64,000 bases of DNA from Trichobilharzia szidati (lineage: Eukaryota; Platyhelminthes; Trematoda; Strigeidida; Schistosomatidae), in assembly GCA_944472155.2 (NCBI GenBank), contig OX235271.1, positions 88,053,256 through 88,117,255 on the forward strand. The letters are read 5' to 3'. Positions 33,269 to 46,115 of this stretch are shown piece by piece. Each line of letters opens with the position of its first letter. Within the stretch, counting starts at the first letter, position 1. Under the pieces are notes generated by a model that was not told the origin of the DNA, searched no databases, and saw only the letters and a list, made by a program, of their open reading frames with translations. The position numbers and the translations under genes are program-made.

Positions 33269-36200
33269 CCTTATGTTCATCCGGCTGTTCGAGCGTTTGA
33301 AAATTTGTTCAGTGTAGTCGATCGTCGTAATGATACAGCGTATATTGTTTTCTTAAATCGGGATCATTTTCTACTTCCTTCAATTGATCCACTGCCTGCG
33401 AATATGAGACAAAAAATGACATTCTTACTACCTGCTCATCGAGTAATCAACGGTAAGTCAGTCAGTCTACCATTATTATATATGTATATATATTTTTATC
33501 TTTTTGGTTTCGTCATCCGTTTATCCAAGTCGCTCCCTTTTTCGATGCTTTGTTTTGTGTTGCTTATCACCTACTGATGGTTGAGTGTGCTAGGATGCTC
33601 GTCAACCACGAACGTCGTGGTTCAGGGTTCGATTCTCGGCTGACACACTTCTTAATCTGGCTTAGTCGGTATTAAGCTCGGTAAAAGGGAGAAAGGAAGA
33701 TTGGATGTGCGGCTAAGCTACCCTACCATGTAGAAAATAAAAACCACTGTTGCTGAAATTTTAAAGCTCAAACTTGAAACCCTATGTTCCACTCGGAATG
33801 CAAAGGATAAAAGTGAATTTAAAAAAATAACGCACCCGCCTACTAAACTTTCTTGTTTTTATTGTTTTTAAGAAATGACAGTTTCGTTTTATTTTTCAAT
33901 CGTACGTTGCCTCTATCACTTATAGTTTTTTCACATTTTAGTGTTTTTTTAAAAGAAAAACCCACATTTCATATTGCAAATATCCTTCACGTGTTTAACC
34001 TTAAACTAGGGGCATGGAGGTTAAAAGTAAACAAGGGATGAACTTGTGTGTAACATCGTCAAGTGTAAGGTGGTGATACTGCGGGACTGGGTAGGGAGTG
34101 CTGATCACTTAATTCACTTGTTTGGGAAGTTGTTTCGATCCCAGTGAATTGATTGGTGACGAAATCTCAGTATGGATACAGACGGGTCGCGTGGTATTTT
34201 CCAAATTACGTCATCCCTGGCATAGATATGACTCCGACCATCGATTAAATGACGTGTGTATTGCTTATCAATCTACTCGGTCTAAGAATATAACTTGGGT
34301 ACTGGTAGAGTATAATTCCATTATGAAGGGAATTTACTTGGTCCTTTTTTTGAGGCTCTAAGGCTCATGACCATTGAAAGGAGAAGATATGTAAAGGCTA
34401 GGTGGCTTTGACCGCATATGCTTTTGCTTTCTATCTCCCGTGTTAGCTGGTACAATATACTGAGTAATATTGAGGTTAGGCGTAGAGTGTTAAGTTTGGA
34501 GAGTAACTTGATTTATAAGTGTGTGCAGGTGAATCGATTGAGATGAAGAGACCACATACTGCGGATGCCAATCCACCCTCTTTCTCGGTGAGCAATGTTA
34601 GTCGACATAAGATTAAGTTGTAAAAAAGTTAAAAATAGTCAAACACAAACCTGGCATCAATCCATGAAGTTTATAGCAGTTGGTTTGAGGTAGCCACGTA
34701 AGGAGGTATAGGTCACCTGGTTGGAATCCTCCAGGTGGTAAGAATCAATGGCTGGAGATTATTGATTATATGGTTCAAAGTCGTTCTCAATTGTGCAGAT
34801 GCATTCTTTCGTTGTGAACTCGTAGATACATTAAATCCTCGTGTAATTTCCATGCATTTATTTCATCTCCCGTACAGTTTTGCTCATTATTGTCTATTTA
34901 GAGTCTTCATTTTTTCTCTTTCCCTTATCTTCGTGTACTATATGAAGTATGGTGACTTGAACGCCTGCACTTCTGTGCAAAGTTCCATGTTGAAACTCAA
35001 TCTGTCAGTCAGTCAGTGTGTATAACCAACCTAAATAGACTTGCTTTCGTACTTATTATTATTTTTTAACAAGTTTTCTAAAGAGAAGTAATCGCATAAA
35101 TTCTATGTGTATAATTTCTAATATATATGTGTTAGTGCTTACTGGCCAGTAATATATTGTTTTAACACATTCTCTCAATATTATGTTTACATTATTTATC
35201 ACTACTTGTGCCTATCATAATTTATGTCTTATTTTTTTCTGATTGATCATAAATAATTTCGGAAAATAACTTGCTTTTTAGGCGTTTCCTATTGACTTCA
35301 TTGTTTCTCTCTCTGGTGGTGGTTGCTGGTTTCGGGAGATATATTTTCATGCATGTTTCTACCTAAGTTGTGTGTTTTTCTTTTTTTCCCACATATTCCT
35401 CTCTTTCGTTTTTTATAAAAGCACAACTTTAACATTGGAAATAGGTTTGTTTCTGTTTTGTACAGTTGTGCCAATGTTATTACTATTATTCCCTCGTGTT
35501 CTGAGTTGAGCAGCACATCTCCATTTCGTCGTGTTCTCTACAGTCCCCTTTAGCTGACTCCACTATTGTTTGTAAGCTCTTGTCCCTTCTTCATAAGATC
35601 TCTTCCATGTCACTATCAGACTCATGCCCAACTCATTACCTGCTTTACATTCAGACACCTACTCGAGGGCCTGATACTGATGTCACTTAACGGTTTACCT
35701 AGCGTGTGTCCGATCCATCTCCATTTCCTTCGGCATATTTGTTGTGTTATCGGTTCCTTGTTGATTTCCTACCAGAGGTCTACCTTATTTCACTTGCAGC
35801 ATAATCATAGAAAATATTTGTTTTTTAGGCTGTTTTATTTAACCACTCACGTTTTACTAGCATTACCAGTTTTGTTCACATTTATGCTTGTTCTTCTTTG
35901 TTAACGCGATGATTGTAATGGATTCGTTGTGGATAGTTAACCTAGTGGATCCCCAGTTCATACCTTGCTCCACTTACCTCCACCTGGGTAACTGGATACT
36001 ATCATCAGCTGTCAAACACCCCTAACTCTTTTCCAACCTAGTCCCATGTCGTCTAACATTTCTCTGTATGCTCAGCATGTGTATTAGCCGTCTCAATCGA
36101 TGTAACATTAAAACCTCATTGATTGACTTCCACTGCTTACCGAACACTCTACGCCTAATCTCATTATTAATGAACATGTTACACCAAGGGAGTTGGAACG

Positions 36201-38454
36201 CAAACATCTGCGGTCAAAGATGGCTAGTCTTTTTCATATCTTCCACTTTCAGCAGCTCTATCTCACAGTCGTAAAAAAAAAGGTCAAGCGTACTGTTACA
36301 CAGTACACACATCGTTTGATCGATAGCCGGATATCACATCTGCGCAAGCATTGATGTAATAAGTTGACAAATACCACATGAACCCTTTGTTATCATAGGC
36401 TTGTATTTCGTCTCAAATCAGTCTACTAAGACTGATGTGACTTCCAAAATAGGTGAAGTAGTTTATACGCTGAACCACTTCACTCTTTATCATCTCTAAA
36501 CACGGGAGTCTGTGAAGACCAGTCCTGCAGTGTATCATCTTACATTTAACAAAAGTGAAACTCATGTAAAGTATATTAGGATTTCTACTGGAAGTGTTCA
36601 TAAGACTCTGCATTTTGATAGTCTTCACTCAGATGGCTAATATCATTCGCATACTCTGAGTGGATGAGACCGTTCCACGAATTTTCATGAATTTATAAGT
36701 CATGCAAATCTGAACACACTGGTAGCAGACATACATCATGGTTGAGTTATATGTTAATTTCTTTATATGGAATAATGGGAGACGAAACTTCTTTTTGCTA
36801 ATTACATGGATAAATCTGTCTAATTTTTTCCGTGACATTAAAAAATTCAAAGCAAGGTTCAGTTGTCTTGAAAATACATACTTAAATTATTAAAAAGACA
36901 ATTGCAGCGAAGAAAATTTTCTTTTCGACGAAGTCATCATCTAGGCTGTACATTCGTGTATTTATATCAAATGGATGGGAAAGTTCCAGAATAATTTACG
37001 GTTAAGGGTCAAATTAATAAAAATTACAATTAGGAATTAGAATGCCATAATAAACAGGGGGATGCGTAAAACTCAAACAAAGTAGCATAATAACTAAGAA
37101 GATTGACATTGTGCAATTGGGGGTTAGAAATGTAGAAATAACAAAATATACAGGATGTTTGGATGAAAAACTAATATGATGAATAATTGTTTATGCAATC
37201 AGGGATTAAATATGTAGAAATAGTAAAATGACAAAATAAACAGGAAGAGTGGATATGAAAATATGGTAGTGTAGACAGGGATTAAGAAAAACTTAAAATA
37301 ACATGAATAAACAGGAAGTTTAGATAAGAAGGGCGATGAGATTGTCATTACTAAAATTTTTTTACCTGTTTATGATGGCCATGGCAGGGACAGGGGTTGA
37401 ACGTAATTCTTTTGGATACAAAGCGTGGGTTTGAGCTTTTGGATAGCTAGCGCCTCAGCTATGCCCATATGTCTTGATTTGACTCCCTTTGATAGGTTTG
37501 ATTGAATTTTGTATGTTACTTTGAAGGATTTTTCGAAAAGCGCCGAATGTCCTGAGTTGACCAGATGCTCTGTCACTGAACTGTATACACGTTTTTGGTC
37601 TTGTTTTACTAGCCAGGCTGGGTAGTGTTCACGAGCGCGTTTTCCAAGTCGGCGCATGGTACAGCCGATATACTCAGCTCCACAAGTGCAATTAAACTGG
37701 TATATGCACGTTGAGGTGGCCCAATGCGACAGCTTAGTCTTTCGCGTTCTGGCTGAACAGTTTCTTGCAGGAGAACGTCAGTCCTAGGCGAAATATGTTT
37801 TCCTAAGAGATTTGCAGAGACGTTTGCGAAGGATTTCTGCTTCAATCTCACCTTTGAATTCTAGATTAAGCAGAAGTAATTTCTTTGGAATGGATTGGAC
37901 TTGTTCTGAAGTCTTCTTTGATTTGAGATTTTTGTCTATGGGCGGGAAACCGTTTTTCGGAGATTACGCAGTTCTTCTTCAATCACTTCCTCGCTGCATA
38001 TCTTCCGAATCCTCGAGGAAAGAGCGTGTATCAGGTTCCTCTTTCTGCTTAGGGGCACGAAGCTTTGGAAGTTGATGAATTGCCCATTCCATGTAGGCTT
38101 TTTGTGTATGGATCTTTTCAGAGAGTTGTTTGTTCTAACTACTTATTAACTGGTTAGTAGTAAAAATATTTTCTGTGCGAAATACTAGTTCTACATGAAC
38201 TGTCCCAGCTGTGATAATTTTATTCTACTGTTAAATGATAATTAATCCAACAATTCCAATGTATTATTAACTTTTTTTCGTGTAATATATTTTCTCTCCA
38301 TTTTAGGATCACACAATAGTAGCAGTAATGCTAATAATAATGATGATGATTATGATGATGAGAATGTGTCAGCGTCTGCATTGAGTATGCTACAATTGGA
38401 TTGTGAAGTGATCAATGCTACACTACTTCATACAACTGTATATCCTGATAACCG
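33269..38454 (+). CDS. ATF6: ATF6-type ER-stress transcription factor, two luminal-domain exons
   Basis: ATF6 is a type II ER membrane bZIP factor that is cleaved after Golgi transport; its luminal domain senses unfolded protein. Exon 33269..33452 (acceptor cttaaag, donor gtaagt) encodes FENLFSVVDRRNDTAYIVF, LNRDHFLLP, and MRQKMTFLLPAHRVING. Exon 38307..38454 (acceptor ccattttag, donor gtaatc) completes the split Gly, has an Asn/Asp-rich run (NANNNDDDDYDDEN), then SMLQLDCEVINATLLHTTVY and PDN. These align in order with the human luminal segments RDHLLLP, MSIVLP...NVING and MMQIDCQVMDTRILH. The bZIP, transmembrane and transactivation exons should lie upstream but are not visible in 23.4-33.2 kb. 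Human ATF6 ends soon after this point, so only a short last exon would be missing. Identified from motif order only; CREB3-family relatives lack this luminal block. Confidence 0.8.
33580..33825 (+). mobile_element. SINE type L, diverged copy in the ATF6 intron
   Basis: Head around agggttcgattctcggctga, body cttaatctggcttagtcggt, tail cttgaaaccctatgttccac. The tail again matches the RTE-B 3' end. Confidence 0.72.
34040..35025 (+). mobile_element. RTE-A LINE, decayed 3' end
   Basis: Begins in the coding region (tgtaaggtggtgatactgcg) and continues with EISVWIQTGRVVFSKLRHPW and a damaged C-terminus. The 3' UTR runs to ctatatgaagtatggtgact and the tcagtcagtcagtg repeat. Confidence 0.82.
35026..35469. 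other. Intronic sequence without recognised content
   Basis: AT-rich; nothing recognised. Confidence 0.4.
35470..35775 (-). mobile_element. RTE-B LINE, 3' end, reverse, decayed
   Basis: The reverse complement carries the RTE-B end: the [16 protein letters not shown] segment (gtgtccgatccatctccatt on plus), GRP-type region and a tail near attattccctcgtgttctga. Confidence 0.7.
35935..36690 (-). mobile_element. RTE-A LINE, decayed, reverse
   Basis: The reverse complement includes the NEIRRRVFGKQWKSINEV, LHRLRRLIHMLS and EVVQRINYFTYFGSHIS stretches, with many stops. It lies in the ATF6 intron. Confidence 0.8.
36890..37860 (-). mobile_element. Penelope-like element, GIY-YIG C-terminal region, reverse
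   Basis: The minus strand encodes YIGCTMRRLGKRAREHYPAW, SSVTEHLVNSGHSALFEKSF, GIAEALAIQKLKPTLCIQK and ends LSLPWPS. This is the GIY-YIG endonuclease domain and C-terminus of a Penelope-like element; part of the RT-to-endonuclease linker lies at 37860-37650. The 3' flank at 36890-37370 is a repeat-rich UTR. Confidence 0.85.
37861..38306. repeat. 5' continuation of the Penelope-like element, then intron
   Basis: The reverse complement of 37861-38130 remains Penelope-like (SKLRAPKQKEEPDT-type coding remnants upstream of the endonuclease). The last 170 bp is the intron preceding the ATF6 exon. Confidence 0.45.
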
Positions 38455-39424
38455 GTAATCCCAATGCTCTTCATTCATAATATTTATATATAATATATAT
38501 ATCCTAGTCTTCGTCGCCGTCCATACATCCTTTTCCTTTTCTCTGTGTTATTATTTCTATGTATATTTTGACTTTCCCTCTCCTCGGAATTCATCTCAAT
38601 TCATTCTCATTCCAAAAATAGAAATGTGTTATATTGTTTTTGTTTTTTTGTTTAAAAAAGTTTTTCTATGCATTGTGTTTACACCTTCACTTCTCACACT
38701 CAAAGTATCCATTCGTTCTTTCACATTTATTTGTTCATTCACACTAATATGATGATTATTTTTTTCTGTTTTGCTAAATGATCTTTCCTTTTATTATCTT
38801 GTTGATGTTTATTTATCTAATTTGTTTTTAAAAATAATATTAATAATATTCATGACTTATATTATTGTTTTTGTTAACCCTACTAGTGGAATTCTATTCT
38901 CATATATTTTCCGCGTTTGTGTATTACGTCATCACATTGTTATTATTGGCGTGCATGCGTCTCGTTTTCTTTCCTTCCCAGTGTTTATCATCTGTTCATG
39001 TTCTACATTATTATTGTGTTTATTATAATGTCAACACTTCATCATTGTTGTCATTGGAAACGAAACTTTGTTTTTATAAAAATTGTATTTAATAAAATAC
39101 TGAATAAGTAGGGTATACTTCCGTATATTATTATTATTATCGTTTTGTTTTTTTATATTTTTAGACGATGAAGGTGTCGTTTTACTGATACAGTAACTTT
39201 ATGACCCTTGTGTAAATATCATAGGTCAAATCAGTAGTTCAAAGGTCAGTTAGGTCATTCGGCACATGACAGTTAAGCTAAATCTAGAATTATTGATAAC
39301 AGTAGGAAAGAATTATGTTAAATGAGAAGCAAAGTGGCATTTTAAGTGCCCACTTGACAAATATGAAGTTTCTGTAGGGATTGAAAATTAGTGTGAATAC
39401 CTCTTGTCAGTTATTCTATGTAGG
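38455..39424. other. No gene seen downstream of the ATF6 exon
   Basis: T-rich sequence with microsatellite-like ATT and TA runs. Open frames at 38771-39111 are T-rich chance frames. The last ATF6 exon is expected somewhere to the right, but none can be fixed with confidence. Confidence 0.4.
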
Positions 39425-39640
39425 TCAAAAACTTGCACTTAGTGTTACGAAAAACATTTCCAACGGGGCTACTTCAAACTTTTATGAATATCTGCCTTTG
39501 GCGGCCCTTTACTGAAGATCAGACGGCCAGTAAGAATTATTGAATGCAGCGGATAGAACAAACTGCAGGTGTGCTGTTGAAGGGCCGTATTCCACTCGGA
39601 ATCCAAGGGAAAAATAATAAGGATAAACGTGAAGAAAACA
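39425..39640 (+). mobile_element. RTE-B LINE, internally deleted 3' end
   Basis: Joins the gcctttactgaagatcagacggccag segment directly to the tail ttgaagggccgtattccact, skipping the intervening coding region. Confidence 0.6.
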
Positions 39641-40261
39641 AACAATGACTTGGAAGTAGAATTATATTCCTTTCTCAATTATTTCCTCATCATCGGCTTT
39701 ACACTCATATATAGTTTTTTATATCCAAATTATACCAATCAAGCGGTTAAGTAAGTCAGACCAGGATTCCCACAGTTCTGAAAAAATCCATGTTTCTAAG
39801 GTTGCCATTCATGAGAGGAGAGGTGTTAATTGTGAGATTTTATTACAACATCTGAGGGGACTTTTAATGCAGCTAAGTTGCACTGTTTATTCACTAGCCA
39901 ATCAATACTGGGTTCAAGAAATAAAGACAGACTGCTTTGTTTGGCCTCCTCTAAGTGAATTTACCAGTTTAACTGCTCCTATGCTGCTAGTTACACGAAG
40001 TTTACAGTCAGGTATTTCTTTAGCTACCTTGACAGCCTTCCCAGCTTCGTACATTGTATGAACATTCCATATCCCCATTCTTAATTCTTGCTTTCATCGG
40101 CTGACTGGCTTCTTGAAGGCTGTCATCAGTCCGCGTCATTTCGCTTCTCCGTTTCTGGAGAAGAAAAGGTTTGGTTTTTATTGTTTTGTACTTTTAATAT
40201 TTTTCTTGTGCGTTGAAGTTTCTGTAGCAATTTGATTGATTTTCTGGCGTAGGGTCGCTAA

Positions 40262-40640
40262 CCCCACACCTTCGCTCTATATTGAAGACCAGATGGCCAG
40301 AAAAAATTAGCAGTAAGAAACTATGGGAACAAACTAACGAAGGATCTATCGTTCAACAAATATGTAGGAGAAAATGGGGATGGATTGGGCACACAATGAG
40401 GAGACCATTAAATAACATCGCGCGCAATGCAGGCCATCACTAGAGTGGAACCCGAATGGGAAACGATGAGTTGGGCGTGTGTGTGTCCGAGAGTGACATC
40501 AAGGAAATCGTGCGAGGAGCAGATAAGAGATTATGGCCAATCATAGGCCCAGCTAAAGAAGAAGACAGAAAATAGAACAAAGTGGAGATGTGTTGTAGTC
40601 CTATGTTCCACTTGAAATCCAAGGGAACAACAATAGTAAT
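40262..40640 (+). mobile_element. RTE-B LINE, 3' end
   Basis: Encodes a broken DQMARKN...KLWEQTNEGSIVQQICRRKW, GDGLGTQ-type C-terminus and the tail gtcctatgttccacttgaaa. Many stops. Confidence 0.78.
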
Positions 40641-40760
40641 ACAGTTAGGCAAGTTTATCGTCGAATTTCTGAACACCTCCCATCTTGGTTTGGCAAAGGT
40701 CCGAATAAAGCTATACGCAGCTTATTACTAGCTCATCTTGGCTACTCTGGAAATTAGGTT
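40641..40760 (+). mobile_element. Penelope-like element, small GIY-YIG fragment
   Basis: Encodes RQVYRRISEHLPSWFGKGPN, the helix after the GIY-YIG core. It starts exactly where the RTE-B tail ends, so one element probably inserted in the other. Confidence 0.65.
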
Positions 40761-41149
40761 GACTCTGAAAAAGCTTTTAAAGTTATTTATCACATTTTGC
40801 CTAACGTTTCGTATGTTCTATGAGTACAGTCGAGACAATCGGAATTCATCGAATGAACAAGTCAAATCTGTGTGTTCAAAAGGAATTTGTACAGCTTCCT
40901 TATTTAACGTGACCAACTATATAATATGTTTATATACATAGAATATCCTAGAATAGTCGTCATTAACAATATTGGTGTCTTTTGAATAATATCGATTCGT
41001 TAAGTAAGACTAATGAATTTGCAGTTGACGAATGATACATAAATTCTAATAAGCACAAATATGTAACAGCGAATAGAATATCAAATAAAATTGAGGAAAT
41101 CTCCACAAAGTATTGAGGATCATTTGAACCTAGATGGCCAAGGTATGGG

Positions 41150-41720
41150 TAGTATCAGAACCAGCTTCTTTTGGATAAATAAGTTAGGTTTCTTAATGTG
41201 GATCTCAACGGCTTCACCAGATAAAATGTATGCAACATGTTAAGGATATTTGAAACATAACTGTCCAAGATGAGGAAAGAGGCTTCTGAACCAACTTCTT
41301 TTCGATACGTTAAGTTACGCTTCTGAATGTGAATTCTGGGCGTCTCGGAAATATGTAGCAGACGAACTCGTAAGGTAACGTTAAGATTAGTTGGTATGCG
41401 GTAAATGACTTTGAAATCCTCTTTAACATCAATGTTGTGTTCTGTATCCACAAGATGAGATAGAATAGAGCTATGAATGGATTTTGTTTGTCCTTTACTT
41501 AACCACTAAGCAGGATGATGTTCGGAAATCCGACGAGAAACACGCCTAATTGTACGGCCTATGTAACTGGCTACACAGGAGCAGTCAAATTGGTAGATAT
41601 ATATAAACATATGTGTAATTGTAGAGCTAGAAGACGAAGTTATCGAAAAGGATATTCTCTGCTCAGTGTTTTTGTCTTTCCTAAATGAATATTTTCGCCA
41701 CAAAATAAGTATTGTGTTTC
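41150..41720 (-). mobile_element. Penelope-like element, GIY-YIG endonuclease region, reverse
   Basis: Minus-strand frames encode YQFDCSCVASYIGRTIRRVS, RRISEHHPAWL, then LVDTEHNIDVKEDFKVIYRI and TPRIHIQKRNLTYRKEV. The Cys pair and YIG motif of the domain are visible. A frameshift near 41500 splits the frame. Confidence 0.87.
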
Positions 41721-41919
41721 ACAAACAATTTTCCACTCCCCTTGTAACTATCTCATCTTTCAACTTTGTTATGTTACTATGTTTACAATTCTAACTAATT
41801 CACTTAACTTGTTTATATCTTTGCATTCTTACGTATTTCTGCTTAGTCATCTTTATTCTACAAATTTCTTGATTATATAGCTTCTTGTTGCTAGCCCTTA
41901 CGAATTATTACTATTATTG
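41721..41919. other. Short unassigned stretch
   Basis: AT-rich, probably 5' linker of the neighbouring Penelope-like element; nothing firm. Confidence 0.3.
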
Positions 41920-42515
41920 TATTATTGTTCCCTTGGGTTCCTAGTGGAACATAGGGCTTCAACTGCACTTCTCCACTTGCTTCTGTCTTCTGCTGTACTT
42001 TTCACTTGCATCCATGTTAGTCCCTACTGTTTCAGCTCCTCTTCACACGATCTCTCCCATGTCACTCTTGGACGTCCCACAAGCCAATTCCCTTTCGGGT
42101 TCCACTCGAGTGATGGCCTGACGCGCGATGTCACCCAACGGCCTCCTCAGCGAGTGTCCAATCCATCTCCACTTTCTCCTGCATATTTGGTGGGCGATTG
42201 GTTCTTGTTTTGTTTGTTCCCATAGTTTCTTGTTGGTGATTCTTTCCGGCCATCTGATCTTCAGTATAGAGCGAAGACAGTTGTTGATAAAGGTCTGCAA
42301 CAGGCTGTTGGAAATATTATTTGTGACACACTGGTCAAGTTTCTGATCCGTATAGAAGAAGTGACTGACTTGACGTTTGTATTGAAAATGTGAATTTTGT
42401 TGTTGGTGCTGAGTGACGAATATTTCCAGATTGTATTCAGGTTGATGAATGTGTTTCTCGCCTTTCCGATTCGCGATTTGACATCTTCGTTCGTTCCTCC
42501 TGTAGTTCAGACAGG
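41920..42515 (-). mobile_element. RTE-B LINE, 3' end, reverse
   Basis: The reverse complement encodes KLWEQTKQEPIAHQICRRKW, RWIGHSLRRPLGDIARQAIT, RVEPERELACGTSK and the tail ttgaagccctatgttccact. One of the better-preserved B copies. Confidence 0.87.
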
Positions 42516-43776
42516 AATTAACTTATCTTGAATTCTGTAATTGATTAATTTTAACCCCCCTTTCAAAACTTCGATATCTTGTTACTAACATGCCTTAATT
42601 AATTGTTTTGATGACTTTCAACCTCCTAATGTGATAAAAGTGAACCAGTTACTAAAAATAGCAGGAGACAAACAGAAAAGAGTTTAAGACTATGGTAGAA
42701 TAAGAAACTAAACAAACCTTTCCTATACACACTGTTTGTGTAAAAAAAATTGTGGCTTATTGGCTGAAGCACTCAGTTTTCAGTCTACGGGTTTGAGTCC
42801 CGCTTCACCTGCCCATGCTGATATATGTGCACCTTGTAATATAATCAGCCCATACACAATGTGTGTGGCTGTTAGCCTGATACATTAAAAATCTGTCCCA
42901 AGGGAGTGAGTTTAAAAAGCACTGTTTATAGTTACACTGACGAATCGCTAGCGCCTCCGCTATACACAAGTGTTGAAACATAACATCCCCTTATACCCCT
43001 CATCGTTACTTTGTACATAATTTTAAGAGAATTCTTTGGTGGTGGTGGTTTGAGAGTCAAGTTACTAATTAGCTTGCATTATCCTCTTGATTTATCTTAC
43101 TGGATAGTGTTCAGTGGTGCGTATGGAAAGTGTACGCTATGTGTTAGGCGAACACAAGCAAGCGCGTTTATCAAACAGACATTGAAGTGGTTGAAGGTAG
43201 TAGTTTGTTCCTCTAACTGTCTTTTGTTTAACAGCTTCTAAATAATTCATTCATACTATGATCGAAAAGTACAATACTATTTTAAATGCTTATCAAGTCG
43301 TGTGATTGCTACAAAGTCATGTATTTATTATCTCTTTCATAAACTATCAGTTGAGCATAAAGTTCTTAGAATTATGTTTTACTCTGCACGTTGAATAGTA
43401 GACTAATAATAATAATAATAATAAAAAAGACATAGATGTAAGGTTAATTCTGATAATATACAATACTTTGGAATTAATCACAAAGTTTAATTAGGTAGTT
43501 CAATTAGTTTTCGCGCTTATTAAACCTTTAATGTAGCAAGGCTGTGATATGTATACATTGATTTTTTAAAATAACTCATTGTTATTAGCGTTTGGAAACA
43601 TCTTACGTTGTCTTCATCATGTGAAAAGACACTGAACCAAGATAAGAGCAAACTTCACATAATAGTCTCACTGATTCAAAATAAAAACAAATTCCTCCAA
43701 CTTATAGTTAGTAACAATTAAATAAACAATCCTAAGTACTATTGATTGACTGATATGAGTAGTAGGTGGGTACCAT
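42516..43776. other. No gene seen; one tRNA-like segment
   Basis: 42750-42850 (ggcttattggctgaagcact...gggtttgagtcccgcttcac) resembles a tRNA-derived SINE head. The region also has an AAT microsatellite at 43407-43424. Nothing else is recognised. Confidence 0.4.
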
Positions 43777-44108
43777 TGTAACAATAGTAGACAAGGGCCA
43801 GGCAACAGATCAGATTGTTTATTTAGGAAATCAACAGATATTTATAGATTTTCATGTACATTATTATAGATAAAAACAGTCTTCTGATTGGTGGTTTCTC
43901 ACTGAAAGTTAATCTGTCATCTCTTTGGGGCCGTTTTTTTGAAGGTCAGATCATATATCTGCGAATCATATCCGCCCACGCAAAGTCTGCTGTGATTGGT
44001 TGTTGCATCAGTCTATGTTCTTATTTTTCTCATGACCAATATTTGGGACGTAAACATTGACGTAAATTACTGTCTACCCATTTTGGCTAGCAGCCAGCTC
44101 TCACCACA
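43777..44108 (-). mobile_element. Solo LTR, family L1 copy 3
   Basis: On plus it starts TGTAACAATAGTAG and ends GCTCTCACCACA, the reverse of the family orientation. Perfect 4-bp target duplication ccat (43773-43776 and 44109-44112). Confidence 0.9.
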
Positions 44109-45224
44109 CCATTTACATGAACCAGTAGTGCTTGGCAGTCTGAAGACAACTGTTTCACCATTTTTGGGATCCATTCCATCAGCGGTGCACCCGATTTGAT
44201 TCATTTCAAACAGTTGATCACTTTGAGCAGTCGCTACTTACTGGTTGATGTGAGTAGTGTCCGACCAATTATATCACTGTATCAGTAGTACATAGCTTCG
44301 TTTCTTGATTGCCACTTATGATGCCGAGGAGATCACACATTGTATTCTGAATAATTTCGGTTTCCAAACAAATCTATGCTGAAGTTTTACCTTGAACTGC
44401 GTAAATCGCAGTCGAACACTTACCATCATGGTCTTATAAAGAAGGAAAAAGATCTTTCCTCAACTCTCTCCTGGAGCACCTGATCGAATCTGGAGACTGA
44501 GCTAACTCATAAATCAACTTCAAAATCATCTACAGAATACGCGGGAATCTTGCTAAAACAGTACGATTGAAACTTCTTCAAGCCGCAGAAGTAATGCCAA
44601 TTCACATGTTAAATCCCAAACTCTGCATACATAAGAAGTTTGTTCAGTCACTAAATTTACAATGGACTTGATCTGTTTAAACACCAAATTTTTAATTTTG
44701 GTTTTCTAATTATATTATTTTCTTCTATTGCCCCCTACTAAATTTCTGCTTCTTAATGTTACTGTTGTTACCTTGACTTTCGTTCAATTTTAGTTGAATC
44801 TACTCAACCCCGCCAGTCACTTTACGTCATTCAATTAACTTACTTAACTTTCTACCCGATTGACGTTGTTTACATCACGTAGTTGTTACAATTCTATTGA
44901 CACATCTTCGGAAATATTACTCTTGTTACTGAGAGAATCTACTATATATTTGCAGTTGTACAGCTTGAGAATGATATCTCTGAAACATAGTAACTGTTCG
45001 CTGAACGTCATTCATTCTTAAATTGCAAATTATGAATTTCAAGTAACAATTAACTATAGGATACATTTGTCTATGATTGCATTAGTCATGAAAAGTAAGA
45101 TGTTATGATTATGGAGATTTTGTAGCTTATTAGCTTGAGCAGTCAGTCGACTTTCAGTTAATGAGTCCATGTTTCAACTTGTGTCTCGTCTATTTCGGTT
45201 TGATTAAGCAGGTAGTAAGTATAT
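44109..45224 (+). mobile_element. Penelope-like element 3' region (44440..44690) in otherwise unassigned sequence
   Basis: 44530-44690 encodes IYRIRGNLAKTVRLKLLQAA, EVMPIHMLNPKLCIHKKFVQ. This matches the end of the Penelope-like endonuclease region (IYRIPTNL...LL...E...IHI.K). The remainder holds no recognisable gene. Confidence 0.65.
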
Positions 45225-45581
45225 TGTGGTGACAGCGGGCTGCAAGCCAAAAACTGTAGACAACAATTTACGTCAATGTTCACGTCCCTAATCAAGGTCA
45301 TAAGAAAAACAACAATAACAAAGCTTAACCTTGAGAAAATCACCAGCCAATCACAGCAGAGTTAGCGTGTGGAAATATGATTCACAGATATATGACTTGA
45401 TTTTCTGAGAAACGGCCACAAAGAGATAACAGAATAACCTTCAGCAAGAAAACAACCAATCAGAAGAGGTTGCTTCTCCGCTAACAATAACGCTAATAAT
45501 AATACACATAAAAATCTATAAATGCCTCTGGATTTTCACAGTAAACGATCTGTTGCTTGGCCCTTGTCTTCTGTCGTTACA
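45225..45581 (+). mobile_element. Solo LTR, family L1 copy 4
   Basis: TGTGGTGACAGC...CTGTCGTTACA with the acggccacaaagagataaca block, tataaatgcc and a gtaaacgatctgttgcttgg end. Flanks atat/gtat. Confidence 0.85.
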
Positions 45582-45926
45582 GTATTATTAGCAGACCTCA
45601 CACAATATATGTAGCGTCGTACATACCATTTCTGTACTAAGAAGTTGAGTTCTAACAACATCTAACATTGTTTTTGTCTTTGTTTTGTATTGATTTTTCA
45701 CACAGTATCAATACATACCATGAATAAATATACTCCGTAGGTATGTTGTGCGTCTTCCAATGTATCTTCTGGATATTACTTTATCATATATATATAAGAA
45801 TAATGTGAATGTTTAAAAAAAGTTTGTCTATATGGTCAAAAAATACTATGTGGTGACTAAGGTTGAGTAAAGTATTTGTACTCTAAGTGTAAAGTAATAT
45901 GCACTTATGAGCTGAACACATCAATC
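45582..45926. other. No gene seen
   Basis: AT-rich; nothing recognised. Confidence 0.4.
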
Positions 45927-46115
45927 TGGCAGTTACTGACGTGGTTATGACTCTCTTCGATCATGCACATGGTCTGGGGTTCGATCCCCTGCCGATACAC
46001 ACCTGATATCTTTGGTTGGTCTGCAAAATTTGGGCTACCGATATCACATGCTGAAAATTTCCATACCTTTACCAAAAATAAGGTGTGGAATCAAGCTATA
46101 ATCAAAAATAAATCA
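45927..46115 (+). mobile_element. SINE type T, diverged
   Basis: B-box ggggttcgatcccctgccga, then acacctgatatctttggttg, aatttgggctaccgatatca and ggaatcaagctataatcaaa. The head is damaged. Confidence 0.75.

Noticed and set aside
38771..39111. Hydrophobic frames suggesting a small membrane protein
   Set aside because: Three overlapping frames are all open because the sequence is T-rich; no homology or splice signals.
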